The translations under genes were made by a program, and so were the position numbers. From positions 1-22,908 of the IMG/VR virus record IMGVR_UViG_3300025147_000044: a stretch of DNA of 22,908 nucleotides. One strand, given 5' to 3'. The stretch is from a virus. This document shows positions 1 to 5,151 of the stretch, in pieces. The notes beneath the pieces are model-generated. The model was not told the DNA's origin. It ran no database searches and saw nothing but the letters and a program-made list of their open reading frames with translations. The stretch's first letter is position 1. Each line of letters opens with the position of its first letter.

Positions 1-319
1 GTTCCCGATTTGCGTTATTCCCTAATTGCTGATAAATGATTCTCATGTCCTCGGTAGTGAATTCAGTGCCTAGATATTGATTTATTCCGTTCAACATGAA
101 ACTACTGAACTCTTCGTTTCTCTTCTTGCTTTTAAATGGTTCGGTTTTACTTGCTGCTCTTGAAAGCCATTCCAAAACTTTATATTTGAGTTCAATCTCG
201 TGATCCACATCCACTCTGAAGTACTCGTTAACAGCTTCGTGTACTATGAGTTCGTAGTTGCAATTTACAAAGCTTCTTGGGAAGCACTTCATAAGTCTTA
301 TTAATTCTTGATTTATCAT
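1..319 (-). CDS. Partial early phage protein, unknown function
   Basis: This gene is cut by the left window edge, so only about the first 106 residues are visible. The start is ATG at 317-319 on the minus strand, preceded by a strong CAGGAGG ribosome binding site. The frame is open to the window end. The protein begins MINQELIRLMKCFPRSFVNC and is soluble and charged, with no membrane segment and no motif I can assign. It resembles in style the short uncharacterised proteins found in early operons of Clostridia phages, but I cannot name a family with confidence. It is the most promoter-distal gene of the visible early operon, 24 bases after a 49-residue gene, and is presumably transcribed from the Cro-side promoter or a promoter after the terminator at 1480-1508. 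Confidence 0.75.
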   Translation of the reverse strand, partial: MINQELIRLMKCFPRSFVNCNYELIVHEAVNEYFRVDVDHEIELKYKVLEWLSRAASKTEPFKSKKRNEEFSSFMLNGINQYLGTEFTTEDMRIIYQQLGNNANRE

Positions 320-342
320 TTTTCTTCCTCCTGTGGTATAAT

Positions 343-492
343 TTACCTATAGAAATTTTTCTTGTGCAGGTACAAAGCATTCTGAGATTTGATGTAGAGG
401 TCAATCTCCTTGCTGGGTGCCTGTTCTTTTATGCCTAGTTTTATTATCATTCGGCGCTTAAATTCACCTTGTGACAGTACAATTAGTTCCAT
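343..492 (-). CDS. Small early phage protein, 49 aa, unknown function
   Basis: This short gene runs from ATG at 490-492 to TAA at 343-345. A good GAAAGGAG site lies 8 bases upstream of the start, inside the end of the antirepressor gene, and the start codon directly abuts the antirepressor stop codon, so the two are very probably translationally coupled. The protein begins MELIVLSQGEFKRRMIIKLG and is basic and hydrophilic, with no recognisable domain. The tight packing and clear ribosome binding site are the main reasons to call it. Its function is unknown. Confidence 0.6.
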   Translation of the reverse strand: MELIVLSQGEFKRRMIIKLGIKEQAPSKEIDLYIKSQNALYLHKKNFYR

Positions 493-1239
493 CTATACTA
501 TTTCTCCTTTCAAAAACTTATTTACAAAATACACTTGGCCTTTGCCTGTAACCTTTGGTGTCTTATTAATTGTTGTGTGTCCATCGGAGTGCGAGATTAC
601 AGTTTCCTTAATTTCGAATAGTCCTTGTTCCATGGATTTCTGAGTTGGCATGTTGTAGGAAAAACCTTTCTTTTGGATAAGATATCCGTTTTTCCTCAGC
701 GATTCAAAGAGTCTGTTCTGGCCTATCTGGTGGCCGTTCTGCTGAATAAGCTTTGCGAGATCTCCGATAAGGATGCAAGTTTTCGATGTGGCCACGCTAT
801 CAGCAAAAAGCGCTTTCGGTTTGAGTGCTTCGATGTGTCCTTCAAGTGCTTTCTTTTCTTCCTGTTCCTGAATCCATGCTTTAGCTCTCTCGATTGGATC
901 AGCTATCTGGTATGATGGCGCCTGATTGACTAGCATCTTCTCCATGCGGTTGAATGCTTCGATGTACTTAAGTTTCCATTCCAAAGCTTTTTGTCCGGTA
1001 AATCCCATTACCAGGAGCGAGAATCCATCTCTGGTTAAGAGGTATTCTTTGAAGGCTCTATTGTTTTCGTTTTTGTATTCAGATTCGAAAAAGAGCATTC
1101 CCCAATTTTGGGGAGTGAGATTTGCTTTGATTGATTCGATATCTCTAATCAAATGGTCATGTCTTTTCTCGAAATTCTCTGCAATCTGTCTGCTGTTTAC
1201 AACTACCTGTCCATTATTGATTATCGCTAGATTACTCAT
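493..1239 (-). CDS. Rha-family / KilAC phage antirepressor
   Basis: This 248-residue protein has two parts. Residues about 1-105 match the Rha regulatory domain, with the motif KRHDHLIRDI at 25-34 and YLLTRDGFSLLVMGFTGQKA at 66-85. Residues about 125-245 match the KilA C-terminal (ANT) domain common at the end of phage antirepressors. Proteins of this architecture interfere with the CI-type repressor or bind DNA in temperate phages, favouring lytic growth. The gene lies in the early minus-strand operon, overlaps the upstream 61-residue gene by 8 bases, and is followed without a gap by a 49-residue gene. The domain assignment is secure. The actual target, probably the repressor at 2543-2881, is inference from context. 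Confidence 0.92.
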   Translation of the reverse strand: MSNLAIINNGQVVVNSRQIAENFEKRHDHLIRDIESIKANLTPQNWGMLFFESEYKNENNRAFKEYLLTRDGFSLLVMGFTGQKALEWKLKYIEAFNRMEKMLVNQAPSYQIADPIERAKAWIQEQEEKKALEGHIEALKPKALFADSVATSKTCILIGDLAKLIQQNGHQIGQNRLFESLRKNGYLIQKKGFSYNMPTQKSMEQGLFEIKETVISHSDGHTTINKTPKVTGKGQVYFVNKFLKGEIV

Positions 1240-1417
1240 ACTTCCTGATCACTACTCCTTTATCATCTATCTCAAAAAAGTCATAAAGTTCACGAATACA
1301 GTGAAATGGTTCTCCACCGGAAATAATAAAGACCGTTCTGCCATCGTCATTTGCGAGTAGTCCTTGAATTCTCCGGCCGTCTCGCTTTGCTGCTGCTCGG
1401 ATGTATTTCTTTTCCAT
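1232..1417 (-). CDS. Small early protein, 61 aa, unknown function
   Basis: The start is ATG at 1415-1417 with AGAAGGTG about 8 bases upstream. The product is a small soluble protein that begins with a basic stretch (KKYIRAAAKRDGRR) and has an acidic C-terminal half. No family is recognised. It is the first gene after the terminator at 1480-1508, and its end overlaps the antirepressor start by 8 bases, so it probably leads a sub-operon that includes the antirepressor. It may help set antirepressor translation through coupling, but that is inference. Confidence 0.7.
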   Translation of the reverse strand: MEKKYIRAAAKRDGRRIQGLLANDDGRTVFIISGGEPFHCIRELYDFFEIDDKGVVIRKYE

Positions 1418-1479
1418 TTATTCACCTTCTTAATTTTCTATTTCTATCTGTCTCAATTCATACACAAGTGTTTGGCCAT

Positions 1480-1508
1480 AAAAATAGAGGCCTAGAGGCT
1501 AGACCTCT
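1480..1508 (-). terminator. Intrinsic terminator within the early operon
   Basis: Read on the minus strand, a 10-bp stem (AGAGGTCTAG with CTAGGCCTCT, one G-T pair) with a 3-base loop is followed by ATTTTTAT. It lies just after the zinc-ribbon gene ending at 1525 and before the 61-residue gene starting at 1417, so it would separate the Cro-proximal genes from the antirepressor unit. Confidence 0.75.
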
Positions 1509-1524
1509 TAAAGTCCTACCATAT

Positions 1525-1731
1525 TCAATCCTCCACATAAAATTCATGGAACCGCATTGGCTCTCCACACCTGGAACAGGTTATCTCTTGCCCAACATGA
1601 TCGCCCGTGAAGGGTTCTCCGTAAATTTCAACGAATGATTCGTATGGCCATTCGATAATCCCTAAGCACTGCGGACATTCCACTGTGACCCTTGTAATTT
1701 GTCGTACTCCGACAACAACAACCGATTTCAT
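1525..1731 (-). CDS. Small zinc-ribbon protein, 68 aa
   Basis: The preferred start is ATG at 1729-1731, because AAGGAG sits 7 bases upstream. A longer frame exists but lacks such a site and overlaps the neighbouring 49-residue gene. Two CxxC pairs at C19/C22 and C52/C55 form a likely zinc ribbon. The rest is acidic and has no other recognisable domain. Such small zinc ribbons are common in phage early operons and may bind nucleic acid or host proteins, but the role here is unknown. Its stop codon is followed by the hairpin terminator at 1480-1508. Confidence 0.75.
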   Translation of the reverse strand: MKSVVVVGVRQITRVTVECPQCLGIIEWPYESFVEIYGEPFTGDHVGQEITCSRCGEPMRFHEFYVED

Positions 1732-1745
1732 TTCTTCACTCCTTT

Positions 1746-1895
1746 TTAGGCAACTACATATAGGAACGCCACCCATGACATCGCACCTGCAATGACCAAG
1801 ATTAATTCTAGAAATGCAACCGGCAATGATTCTTCGTGCTGCTCTCTATCCATCAGTTCTCTGTGCCTTCTCCTATAAAAATCCGCTTTATTCAT
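1746..1895 (-). CDS. Small single-pass membrane protein, 49 aa
   Basis: This short gene runs from ATG at 1893-1895 to TAA at 1746-1748. An AAAGGTGG ribosome binding site precedes the start. The first 25 residues are highly charged (MNKADFYRRRHRELMDREQ is the start) and residues about 27-48 form one hydrophobic membrane segment ending close to the C-terminus. It overlaps the upstream HTH gene by 8 bases, and its end lies just before the AAGGAG of the zinc-ribbon gene, as expected for a coupled operon. The function is unknown; small phage membrane proteins of this form can affect host envelope or superinfection, but nothing here proves it. Confidence 0.6.
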   Translation of the reverse strand: MNKADFYRRRHRELMDREQHEESLPVAFLELILVIAGAMSWVAFLYVVA

Positions 1896-2151
1896 GTGAT
1901 CCACCTTTCTCTACAATTCCAGCAATAATATTTAGTGTGCTTTTTAATTTTTCGTTTTCTTTCAGAACACGTTCATATTCTTCTTTCAGCACATACTTTT
2001 CAGGATTTTTGATTCTTTCGAGTTCTGATTCATATATGGTCAGATATCCTTTTGGCGAAACTAAGCATTTTATCTCACCTTTTTGGGCTAAATTTCTGAC
2101 CGCTGCATAGCTCATTCCTGACTCTTTAGCAAATACTTTTGGTGATATCAT
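1888..2151 (-). CDS. Excisionase-like / MerR-type HTH protein
   Basis: This 87-residue protein has an N-terminal winged-helix-like segment (residues about 1-50, including SGMSYAAVRNLAQKGEIKC) of the kind found in excisionase and MerR-type DNA-binding proteins. A charged coiled-coil follows at about 50-80. It starts at an ATGA overlap with the end of the Cro-like gene, and its AGGAGG site lies inside that gene, so the two are cotranslated. The position beside the regulatory switch and the small size fit an excisionase or an accessory early regulator. Which of these it is cannot be decided from sequence alone. Confidence 0.7.
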   Translation of the reverse strand: MISPKVFAKESGMSYAAVRNLAQKGEIKCLVSPKGYLTIYESELERIKNPEKYVLKEEYERVLKENEKLKSTLNIIAGIVEKGGSHE

Positions 2152-2345
2152 TTCTTGCCTCCTAACAATTCATTTCTTTCAACCCCAAGAGCTTTCGCTA
2201 TTTTATCCAACACTTCTAAAGTTGGATTATTCTTGTCGCCTCGCTCAAGATTGGCAATATATCCGGCTGATACGCCTGATTCTTTTGCTAGCGCACCTTG
2301 GGATAAACCCTTTTTTAATCTAAGTTTTTTCAAATTCTTTAACAT
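2148..2345 (-). CDS. Cro-like XRE-family repressor
   Basis: This 65-residue protein is almost entirely one XRE helix-turn-helix domain, with LSQGALAKESGVSAGYIANL as the HTH and the typical ...NNPTLEVLDKIAKALGV segment after it. The start ATG at 2343-2345 is chosen because GAGGAGGTG lies just upstream; a longer frame to 2387 would begin inside the operator. It is the first gene of the minus-strand early operon and diverges from the CI-like repressor gene across five operators, the classic position of Cro. It probably binds the 15-bp TGTTCT..AGAACA sites to shut down the repressor promoter and its own promoter. Confidence 0.88.
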   Translation of the reverse strand: MLKNLKKLRLKKGLSQGALAKESGVSAGYIANLERGDKNNPTLEVLDKIAKALGVERNELLGGKK

Positions 2346-2363
2346 GTTTTCACCTCCTCTTTT

Positions 2364-2378
2364 TGTTCTCTGAGAACA
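2364..2378. promoter_or_regulatory. Operator O1 of the immunity region
   Basis: The sequence TGTTCTCTGAGAACA is a perfect palindrome with 7-base half sites around one central base. It overlaps the -10 end and the start region of the leftward early promoter, so a bound repressor would block transcription of the Cro-like operon. Confidence 0.8.
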
Positions 2379-2405
2379 TAATACCATGTTCTAACAGAAC
2401 ATCAA
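2378..2405 (-). promoter_or_regulatory. Leftward early promoter
   Basis: On the minus strand the -35 is TTGATG (2400-2405) and the -10 is TATTAT (2378-2383) with a 16-base spacer, and TGG just before the -10 gives an extended -10. Operator O2 fills the spacer and O1 abuts the -10. It would drive the Cro-like gene and the early operon. Confidence 0.7.
2387..2401. promoter_or_regulatory. Operator O2 of the immunity region
   Basis: TGTTCTAACAGAACA has 6-base inverted half sites identical to those of O1. It lies between the -35 and -10 of the leftward promoter, 23 bases centre to centre from O1, about two helical turns. Confidence 0.8.
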
Positions 2406-2438
2406 ACCCCAAATTATAATGATTATGGTCTTTTATCG

Positions 2439-2453
2439 TGTTCTGTCAGCGCA
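2439..2453. promoter_or_regulatory. Operator O3, degenerate
   Basis: TGTTCTGTCAGCGCA has one perfect half site (TGTTCTG) and one degraded half (CAGCGCA against CAGAACA). It lies between the two divergent promoters and may be a weak or asymmetric site. Confidence 0.6.
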
Positions 2454-2480
2454 TAACTCTCGAATGCTCTGTTTTTCGCC

Positions 2481-2509
2481 TTGATTTATATTCTGACAGA
2501 ATATATAAT
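2481..2509 (+). promoter_or_regulatory. Repressor-side promoter
   Basis: TTGATT (2481-2486) and a perfect TATAAT (2504-2509) are separated by exactly 17 bases, which is near consensus for the main sigma factor. The spacer is filled by operator O4. Transcription should begin near 2516, which excludes the ATG at 2510 as the repressor start. Confidence 0.85.
2489..2503. promoter_or_regulatory. Operator O4 of the immunity region
   Basis: TATTCTGACAGAATA is a perfect 7+1+7 palindrome differing from O1/O2 only at the second base of each half (A/T instead of G/C). It exactly occupies the spacer of the repressor promoter, so it can switch that promoter off. Confidence 0.78.
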
Positions 2510-2523
2510 ATGCTTACAGAACA
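2509..2523. promoter_or_regulatory. Operator O5, half site
   Basis: TATGCTTACAGAACA contains one perfect half (CAGAACA) and a poor left half. It covers the predicted start of the repressor transcript, so it could serve autoregulation. Confidence 0.5.
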
Positions 2524-2542
2524 TGAAAGGAAGTGTAACAAA

Positions 2543-2881
2543 GTGCTTGGCGAAAATTTAAAAAGATTGAGATTGTCCTTAGGACTTGGTGTAAATGATT
2601 TGTCGAGGATTTCTGAAGTGAATGCGAGTTATATCAGTGCAATTGAAAATGGGAAAAAGAATAATCCGTCAAGAAACGTATTAGAGAAGCTAGCTCAAGC
2701 ATTGAACGTTTCGGTTGAAGTATTATTAATAGAAAAAATGATTCCCGATAACGAGAAAAACATTGATGTTAGCGAAGAGGGGTTGAAGGTTTTATTTAAT
2801 AAAATTAGAAACTTATCTGAAAGCGATCAAAGAAAAATCAAGGCAGTTATAGATGCATTTGAAAAGGAATCTCAAGAATGA
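2543..2881 (+). CDS. CI-like XRE-family phage repressor
   Basis: This 112-residue protein has an N-terminal XRE helix-turn-helix domain (about residues 1-65, with SRISEVNASYISAIENGKKN) and an acidic C-terminal helical region of about 45 residues that probably mediates oligomerisation. There is no LexA-type self-cleavage domain. I chose the GTG at 2543 because AAAGGAAG lies 9 bases upstream and the promoter at 2481-2509 would start transcription near 2516. The ATG at 2510 would lie before the transcript start, and the frame can be extended upstream only through the operators. It diverges from the Cro-like gene and heads the repressor-ImmA-integrase operon. It presumably holds lysogeny by binding the 15-bp operators. 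Confidence 0.87.
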   Translation: MLGENLKRLRLSLGLGVNDLSRISEVNASYISAIENGKKNNPSRNVLEKLAQALNVSVEVLLIEKMIPDNEKNIDVSEEGLKVLFNKIRNLSESDQRKIKAVIDAFEKESQE

Positions 2882-2888
2882 GGTGACA

Positions 2889-3224
2889 ATGGATTTTAAT
2901 TATGACGATCTTATAAGGCATATGAAAAAATTAATTGATTGTGGCGAACTTACAATTCTATTCATGAAATTTAGTGACATAGGTGGAATGACAACATCGA
3001 GAAATGGTCATACACTTATTGTCATAAACTCAGCACAATCACCAGAAAAACAACTTAAGAGCTTCATCCATGAGGCAATTCACGTTTATTTAAATCACGA
3101 TGCTGAAAGTAAGGAAGAGTCTGAAAACCTCACTGATTTCGTCACTAGTCGAATCATTGATGAATTGAAGGAGGTTAAAAAATATGAAGGGATCTGTAGA
3201 GAAGTATCTGTTGCAAGCGGATGA
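2889..3224 (+). CDS. ImmA/IrrE-family metalloprotease
   Basis: This 111-residue protein carries the zinc-protease motif HEAIH at residues 61-65, followed by VYLNHDAESKEESE, as in the ImmA/IrrE (peptidase M78-like) family. The start ATG at 2889 follows AGGTG by a few bases, 7 bases after the repressor stop. It is shorter than many family members (often 150 or more residues), though the core motif is intact. In the related ICEBs1 system ImmA cleaves the repressor ImmR to start induction. The same role on the repressor just upstream is strongly suggested here, because that repressor lacks a self-cleavage domain. Its last 41 bases overlap the integrase start. Confidence 0.85.
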   Translation: MDFNYDDLIRHMKKLIDCGELTILFMKFSDIGGMTTSRNGHTLIVINSAQSPEKQLKSFIHEAIHVYLNHDAESKEESENLTDFVTSRIIDELKEVKKYEGICREVSVASG

Positions 3225-4263
3225 TGTTAGGTGGAGATATAAGATATTTATATCCAATGAAAAGGGAGGAAGGATAAAGAAAGACGGCTTTCTAAAGAAG
3301 AAGGATGCCGAAAGTGCATTGCGAAAGCACTTGGATCAGCTAGAAAGATTGAACGGTGTTCAAACAAACATTATGACGGTTGAGGACTTTTCGGATGATT
3401 TTTACGAAAAGAAAAAAGGTAGCGATATCGAAATCACTACCTCGGAAAGATATAAATTATTCAAGAATGACATTAACAAATACCTGGGTAAAATAAAACT
3501 GATTGAGTTGAATGTGATTGATATCGAGAAGTTCTACATCACTTTGCGAGATGAAAGAAAACTCTCCAACAGTACAATTGTTAAAACTCACAGATACCTA
3601 AGAATGATGCTCGACAATGCCGAAAAGAAGATGCTTATCGATAAGAATCCTGCAAGATTAGCCGATACGCCATCTGTAGACAAATTCGCATATTCAATAT
3701 GGCAGCCTGATGAGATTGAGTCTAACTTGATTAAGCTTAAGCCCTCTTACCTTTATAATCTGATCTATCTGGCCGTACATACTGGTGGAAGGCTCGGAGA
3801 GCTACTATCACTAACCTGGGATGACATAGATCTTGCTGAAGAAGTGATTTCGTTTAATAAGAATCTGGCTCTTATCAATAATGTTATCACTATCAAAAAA
3901 CCGAAAACAGAGCATTCGACCAGGAAGATCACAATTCTTGAAGATACATTGCCTTACATGAAGAAAATGAGATCTAGAATTGATACCAATTTGGTAGCCC
4001 ATGATCTGAATGGGCAGTATTGGAATCCTAAGTATATCAGTAAAGCTTTTAGGGTTGAGTTACAGCGATATGGTGTTAAATCGATTCGGTTTCATGACTT
4101 AAGGCACACTCATGCGTCCTGGCTTTTGAGCGTTGGCGTAGATCCAAAGGTAATATCTGAAAGACTAGGACATTCCGATGTGGCTTTTACACTTCAGACT
4201 TACACCCACCTAGGATTAGATCACCAAAGGGAAGAAATGAAAAAGCTCAAAGGTATACTCTAA
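3184..4263 (+). CDS. int: Tyrosine-recombinase phage integrase
   Basis: This 359-residue protein has an N-terminal arm-binding domain (about 10-60), a SAM-like core-binding domain (about 65-150) and a C-terminal catalytic domain (about 170-359). Visible catalytic residues are R203 (TGGRLGELLSLTW), H304 and R307 in HDLRH, H330 in LGHSDVAF and the nucleophile Y340 in TYTHL. The catalytic lysine lies in the KKPKTEHSTRKI hairpin. A GGAGG site 8 bases before the ATG marks the start, inside the end of the ImmA gene. The gene ends 70 bases from the tRNA-Ser-half attachment core, the usual arrangement for tRNA-targeting integrases. It should catalyse insertion into the host tRNA-Ser(UGA) gene and, with an excisionase, excision. 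Confidence 0.97.
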   Translation: MKGSVEKYLLQADDVRWRYKIFISNEKGGRIKKDGFLKKKDAESALRKHLDQLERLNGVQTNIMTVEDFSDDFYEKKKGSDIEITTSERYKLFKNDINKYLGKIKLIELNVIDIEKFYITLRDERKLSNSTIVKTHRYLRMMLDNAEKKMLIDKNPARLADTPSVDKFAYSIWQPDEIESNLIKLKPSYLYNLIYLAVHTGGRLGELLSLTWDDIDLAEEVISFNKNLALINNVITIKKPKTEHSTRKITILEDTLPYMKKMRSRIDTNLVAHDLNGQYWNPKYISKAFRVELQRYGVKSIRFHDLRHTHASWLLSVGVDPKVISERLGHSDVAFTLQTYTHLGLDHQREEMKKLKGIL

Positions 4264-4278
4264 AATACAAAAAAATAA

Positions 4279-4298
4279 GTGCACATTTTAGTGCACAT
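4279..4298. repeat. Putative integrase arm-type site, left of attP
   Basis: This stretch contains two GTGCAC motifs 12 bases apart and the string TGCACATTTT(A)GTGCA at 4280-4295. A near-identical copy lies on the other side of the core at 4510-4524. Paired repeats flanking an attP core are typical of integrase arm-binding sites. Confidence 0.55.
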
Positions 4299-4333
4299 AA
4301 CTCAAAACTTATTCATGAAAAAGTCGCTATAAA

Positions 4334-4391
4334 TGGCGGAGAAAGAGGGATTCGAACCCTCGGTGCGGTCTCCCGCACGCCGGTTTTCAAG
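4334..4391 (-). other. attP core: 3' half of tRNA-Ser(UGA)
   Basis: Read on the minus strand this is the 3' half of a class II serine tRNA. It has the anticodon loop CTTGAAA (4385-4391, anticodon TGA), the 3' anticodon strand ACCGG (4380-4384), a long variable arm with stem TGCGG/CCGCA, a T arm GAGGG-TTCGAAT-CCCTC (4345-4361), the acceptor strand TTTCTCC, a discriminator G, and an encoded CCA (4334-4336). Bases beyond 4391 (CTGAC on the minus strand) cannot pair with ACCGG, so no 5' half is present and this is not a working tRNA gene. It sits beside the integrase with phage genes on both sides. It is therefore an attP core whose crossover lies in or after the anticodon loop, and integration would rebuild an intact host tRNA. 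Confidence 0.9.
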
Positions 4392-4509
4392 GTCAGTGCA
4401 TCCGTTAATTTTGTTTGATTTCTTTTTAGATTATTTCGCAATAAGCTCATTAATTAAGCCTTTTAAATGTTCTGTATGAAACAAATTAAAACATCGTGAA
4501 AAACATGAC

Positions 4510-4524
4510 TGCACATTTTGTGCA
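4510..4524. repeat. Putative integrase arm-type site, right of attP
   Basis: TGCACATTTTGTGCA matches the left-arm string at 4280-4295 except for one extra base there. The two copies are about 230 bases apart with the tRNA-half core roughly between them. The 4263-4586 stretch has no gene; it holds these arms, the core and the following terminator. Confidence 0.55.
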
Positions 4525-4542
4525 ACAAATGAGGTTTTCAGA

Positions 4543-4582
4543 CAAAGTAAAAGGGCAGCGATTGAGCTACCCTTTTACTTTG
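4543..4582. terminator. Strong hairpin terminator, probably bidirectional
   Basis: A 17-base stem (CAAAGTAAAAGGGCAGC at 4543-4559 with its complement at 4566-4582, one mismatch) has a 6-base loop. On the plus strand it is followed by TTTTT. On the minus strand it lies 3 bases after the stop of the zinc-ribbon membrane gene, with the U-rich part inside the stem. It insulates the attP side from the accessory island. Confidence 0.8.
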
Positions 4583-4585
4583 TTT

Positions 4586-4798
4586 TTAAATATCCCAGGT
4601 CTTACCACAATCCTGGCATACGGCTTTTGTATTCATTTTTGACTTATTACCTCTTAAAAGTACAATAAGCGCAATCCATCCAATTATAGGTATAAAAAGT
4701 AGAATTAAATAAAATAATACCGATAAACATCCTCTTCTTTTAACCTCTGATACTACTTGTGTTTGTGTGTTTTCGCTTCCGCATTTAGGGCATTTCAT
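4586..4798 (-). CDS. Zinc-ribbon membrane protein, 70 aa
   Basis: The protein begins MKCPKCGSEN and ends with a second cysteine pair (C61/C64 after C3/C6), so the two ends of the chain can form one zinc ribbon. A hydrophobic region at about residues 25-48 (with a PIIGW turn) should insert in the membrane as one segment or a hairpin. The start ATG at 4796-4798 has GGAGG 8 bases upstream, and two TATAAT matches lie upstream at 4827-4840 (minus strand) without a clear -35. It is transcribed toward attP and stopped by the hairpin at 4543-4582. Similar zinc-ribbon membrane proteins occur in Gram-positive phages near attachment sites. A lysogenic-conversion or superinfection role is possible but unproven. 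Confidence 0.8.
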   Translation of the reverse strand: MKCPKCGSENTQTQVVSEVKRRGCLSVLFYLILLFIPIIGWIALIVLLRGNKSKMNTKAVCQDCGKTWDI

Positions 4799-4884
4799 TT
4801 TCCATATCCTCCGATATTTTTCTTTTATTATAGCATTATATTTAATCGTTTACTATTATTTACAATTTGTTAATAATTAGTTTG

Positions 4885-4913
4885 TTGACTATTGCACCGC
4901 AATACGTTATTAT
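4885..4913 (+). promoter_or_regulatory. Consensus promoter of the accessory operon
   Basis: TTGACT (4885-4890) and TATTAT (4908-4913) are separated by exactly 17 bases, close to consensus for the main sigma factor. Transcription should start near 4920, 30 bases before the 55-residue gene. The spacer holds the palindrome at 4890-4904. Confidence 0.8.
4890..4904. promoter_or_regulatory. Palindromic operator candidate in the accessory promoter
   Basis: TATTGCACCGCAATA has perfect 6-base half sites around 3 bases and occupies the promoter spacer. It has the same 15-bp size and spacer placement as the immunity operator O4 but a different sequence, so it is probably read by another regulator, perhaps the AbrB-like protein encoded downstream. 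Confidence 0.55.
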
Positions 4914-4950
4914 TAAATCATAGAAAGAAATAAGAAAGGCGGTAAACAAA

Positions 4951-5118
4951 ATGAAAAGAACAGATAAAGACATAATCAAAGTGGAGAGAATGAATTACAA
5001 AATAGCGAAGGATGAATACAGATGGTTCCAGACGATCGACGGAAGTTATGATCCTAAGACAAAAACAATCGAAGTAGTAACACAGTGCAGAACATACTAT
5101 ATTGAAGACGAAATCTAA
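4951..5118 (+). CDS. Small accessory protein, 55 aa, unknown function
   Basis: The frame runs from ATG at 4951 to TAA at 5116-5118, with AAGAAAGGCGG upstream as ribosome binding site. The protein begins MKRTDKDIIKVERMNYKIAK and ends CRTYYIEDEI. It is hydrophilic, rich in Lys, Tyr and Thr, with predicted beta character and one cysteine. No family is recognised. It is the first gene after the near-consensus promoter at 4885-4913 and shares the operon with a 66-residue protein and an AbrB-like protein. Its place between attP and the lysin, on the strand opposite to the late genes, fits a gene expressed in the lysogen. Confidence 0.65.
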   Translation: MKRTDKDIIKVERMNYKIAKDEYRWFQTIDGSYDPKTKTIEVVTQCRTYYIEDEI

Positions 5119-5126
5119 AATCTTAA

Positions 5127-5151
5127 TCAGGTGCCGGACCTGACAACCGGC
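5127..5151 (+). other. Two mutually exclusive small hairpins before the 66-aa gene
   Basis: TCAGGT (5127-5132) can pair with ACCTGA (5138-5143) around GCCGG. Alternatively GCCGG (5133-5137) can pair with CCGGC (5147-5151), which abuts the GAAGGG ribosome binding site at 5152-5157. The two foldings exclude each other, so this may tune translation of the next gene. The stems are short, so this is tentative. Confidence 0.35.

Noticed and set aside
2438-2542. N-terminal extension of the CI-like repressor from GTG 2438 or ATG 2510
   Set aside because: These codons lie within operators and the promoter, upstream of the predicted transcript start, and lack ribosome binding sites.
4334-4391. A functional tRNA-Ser gene
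   Set aside because: Only the 3' half is present. The bases on the 5' side of the anticodon loop do not pair with the 3' anticodon strand, and there is no D arm or 5' acceptor strand.
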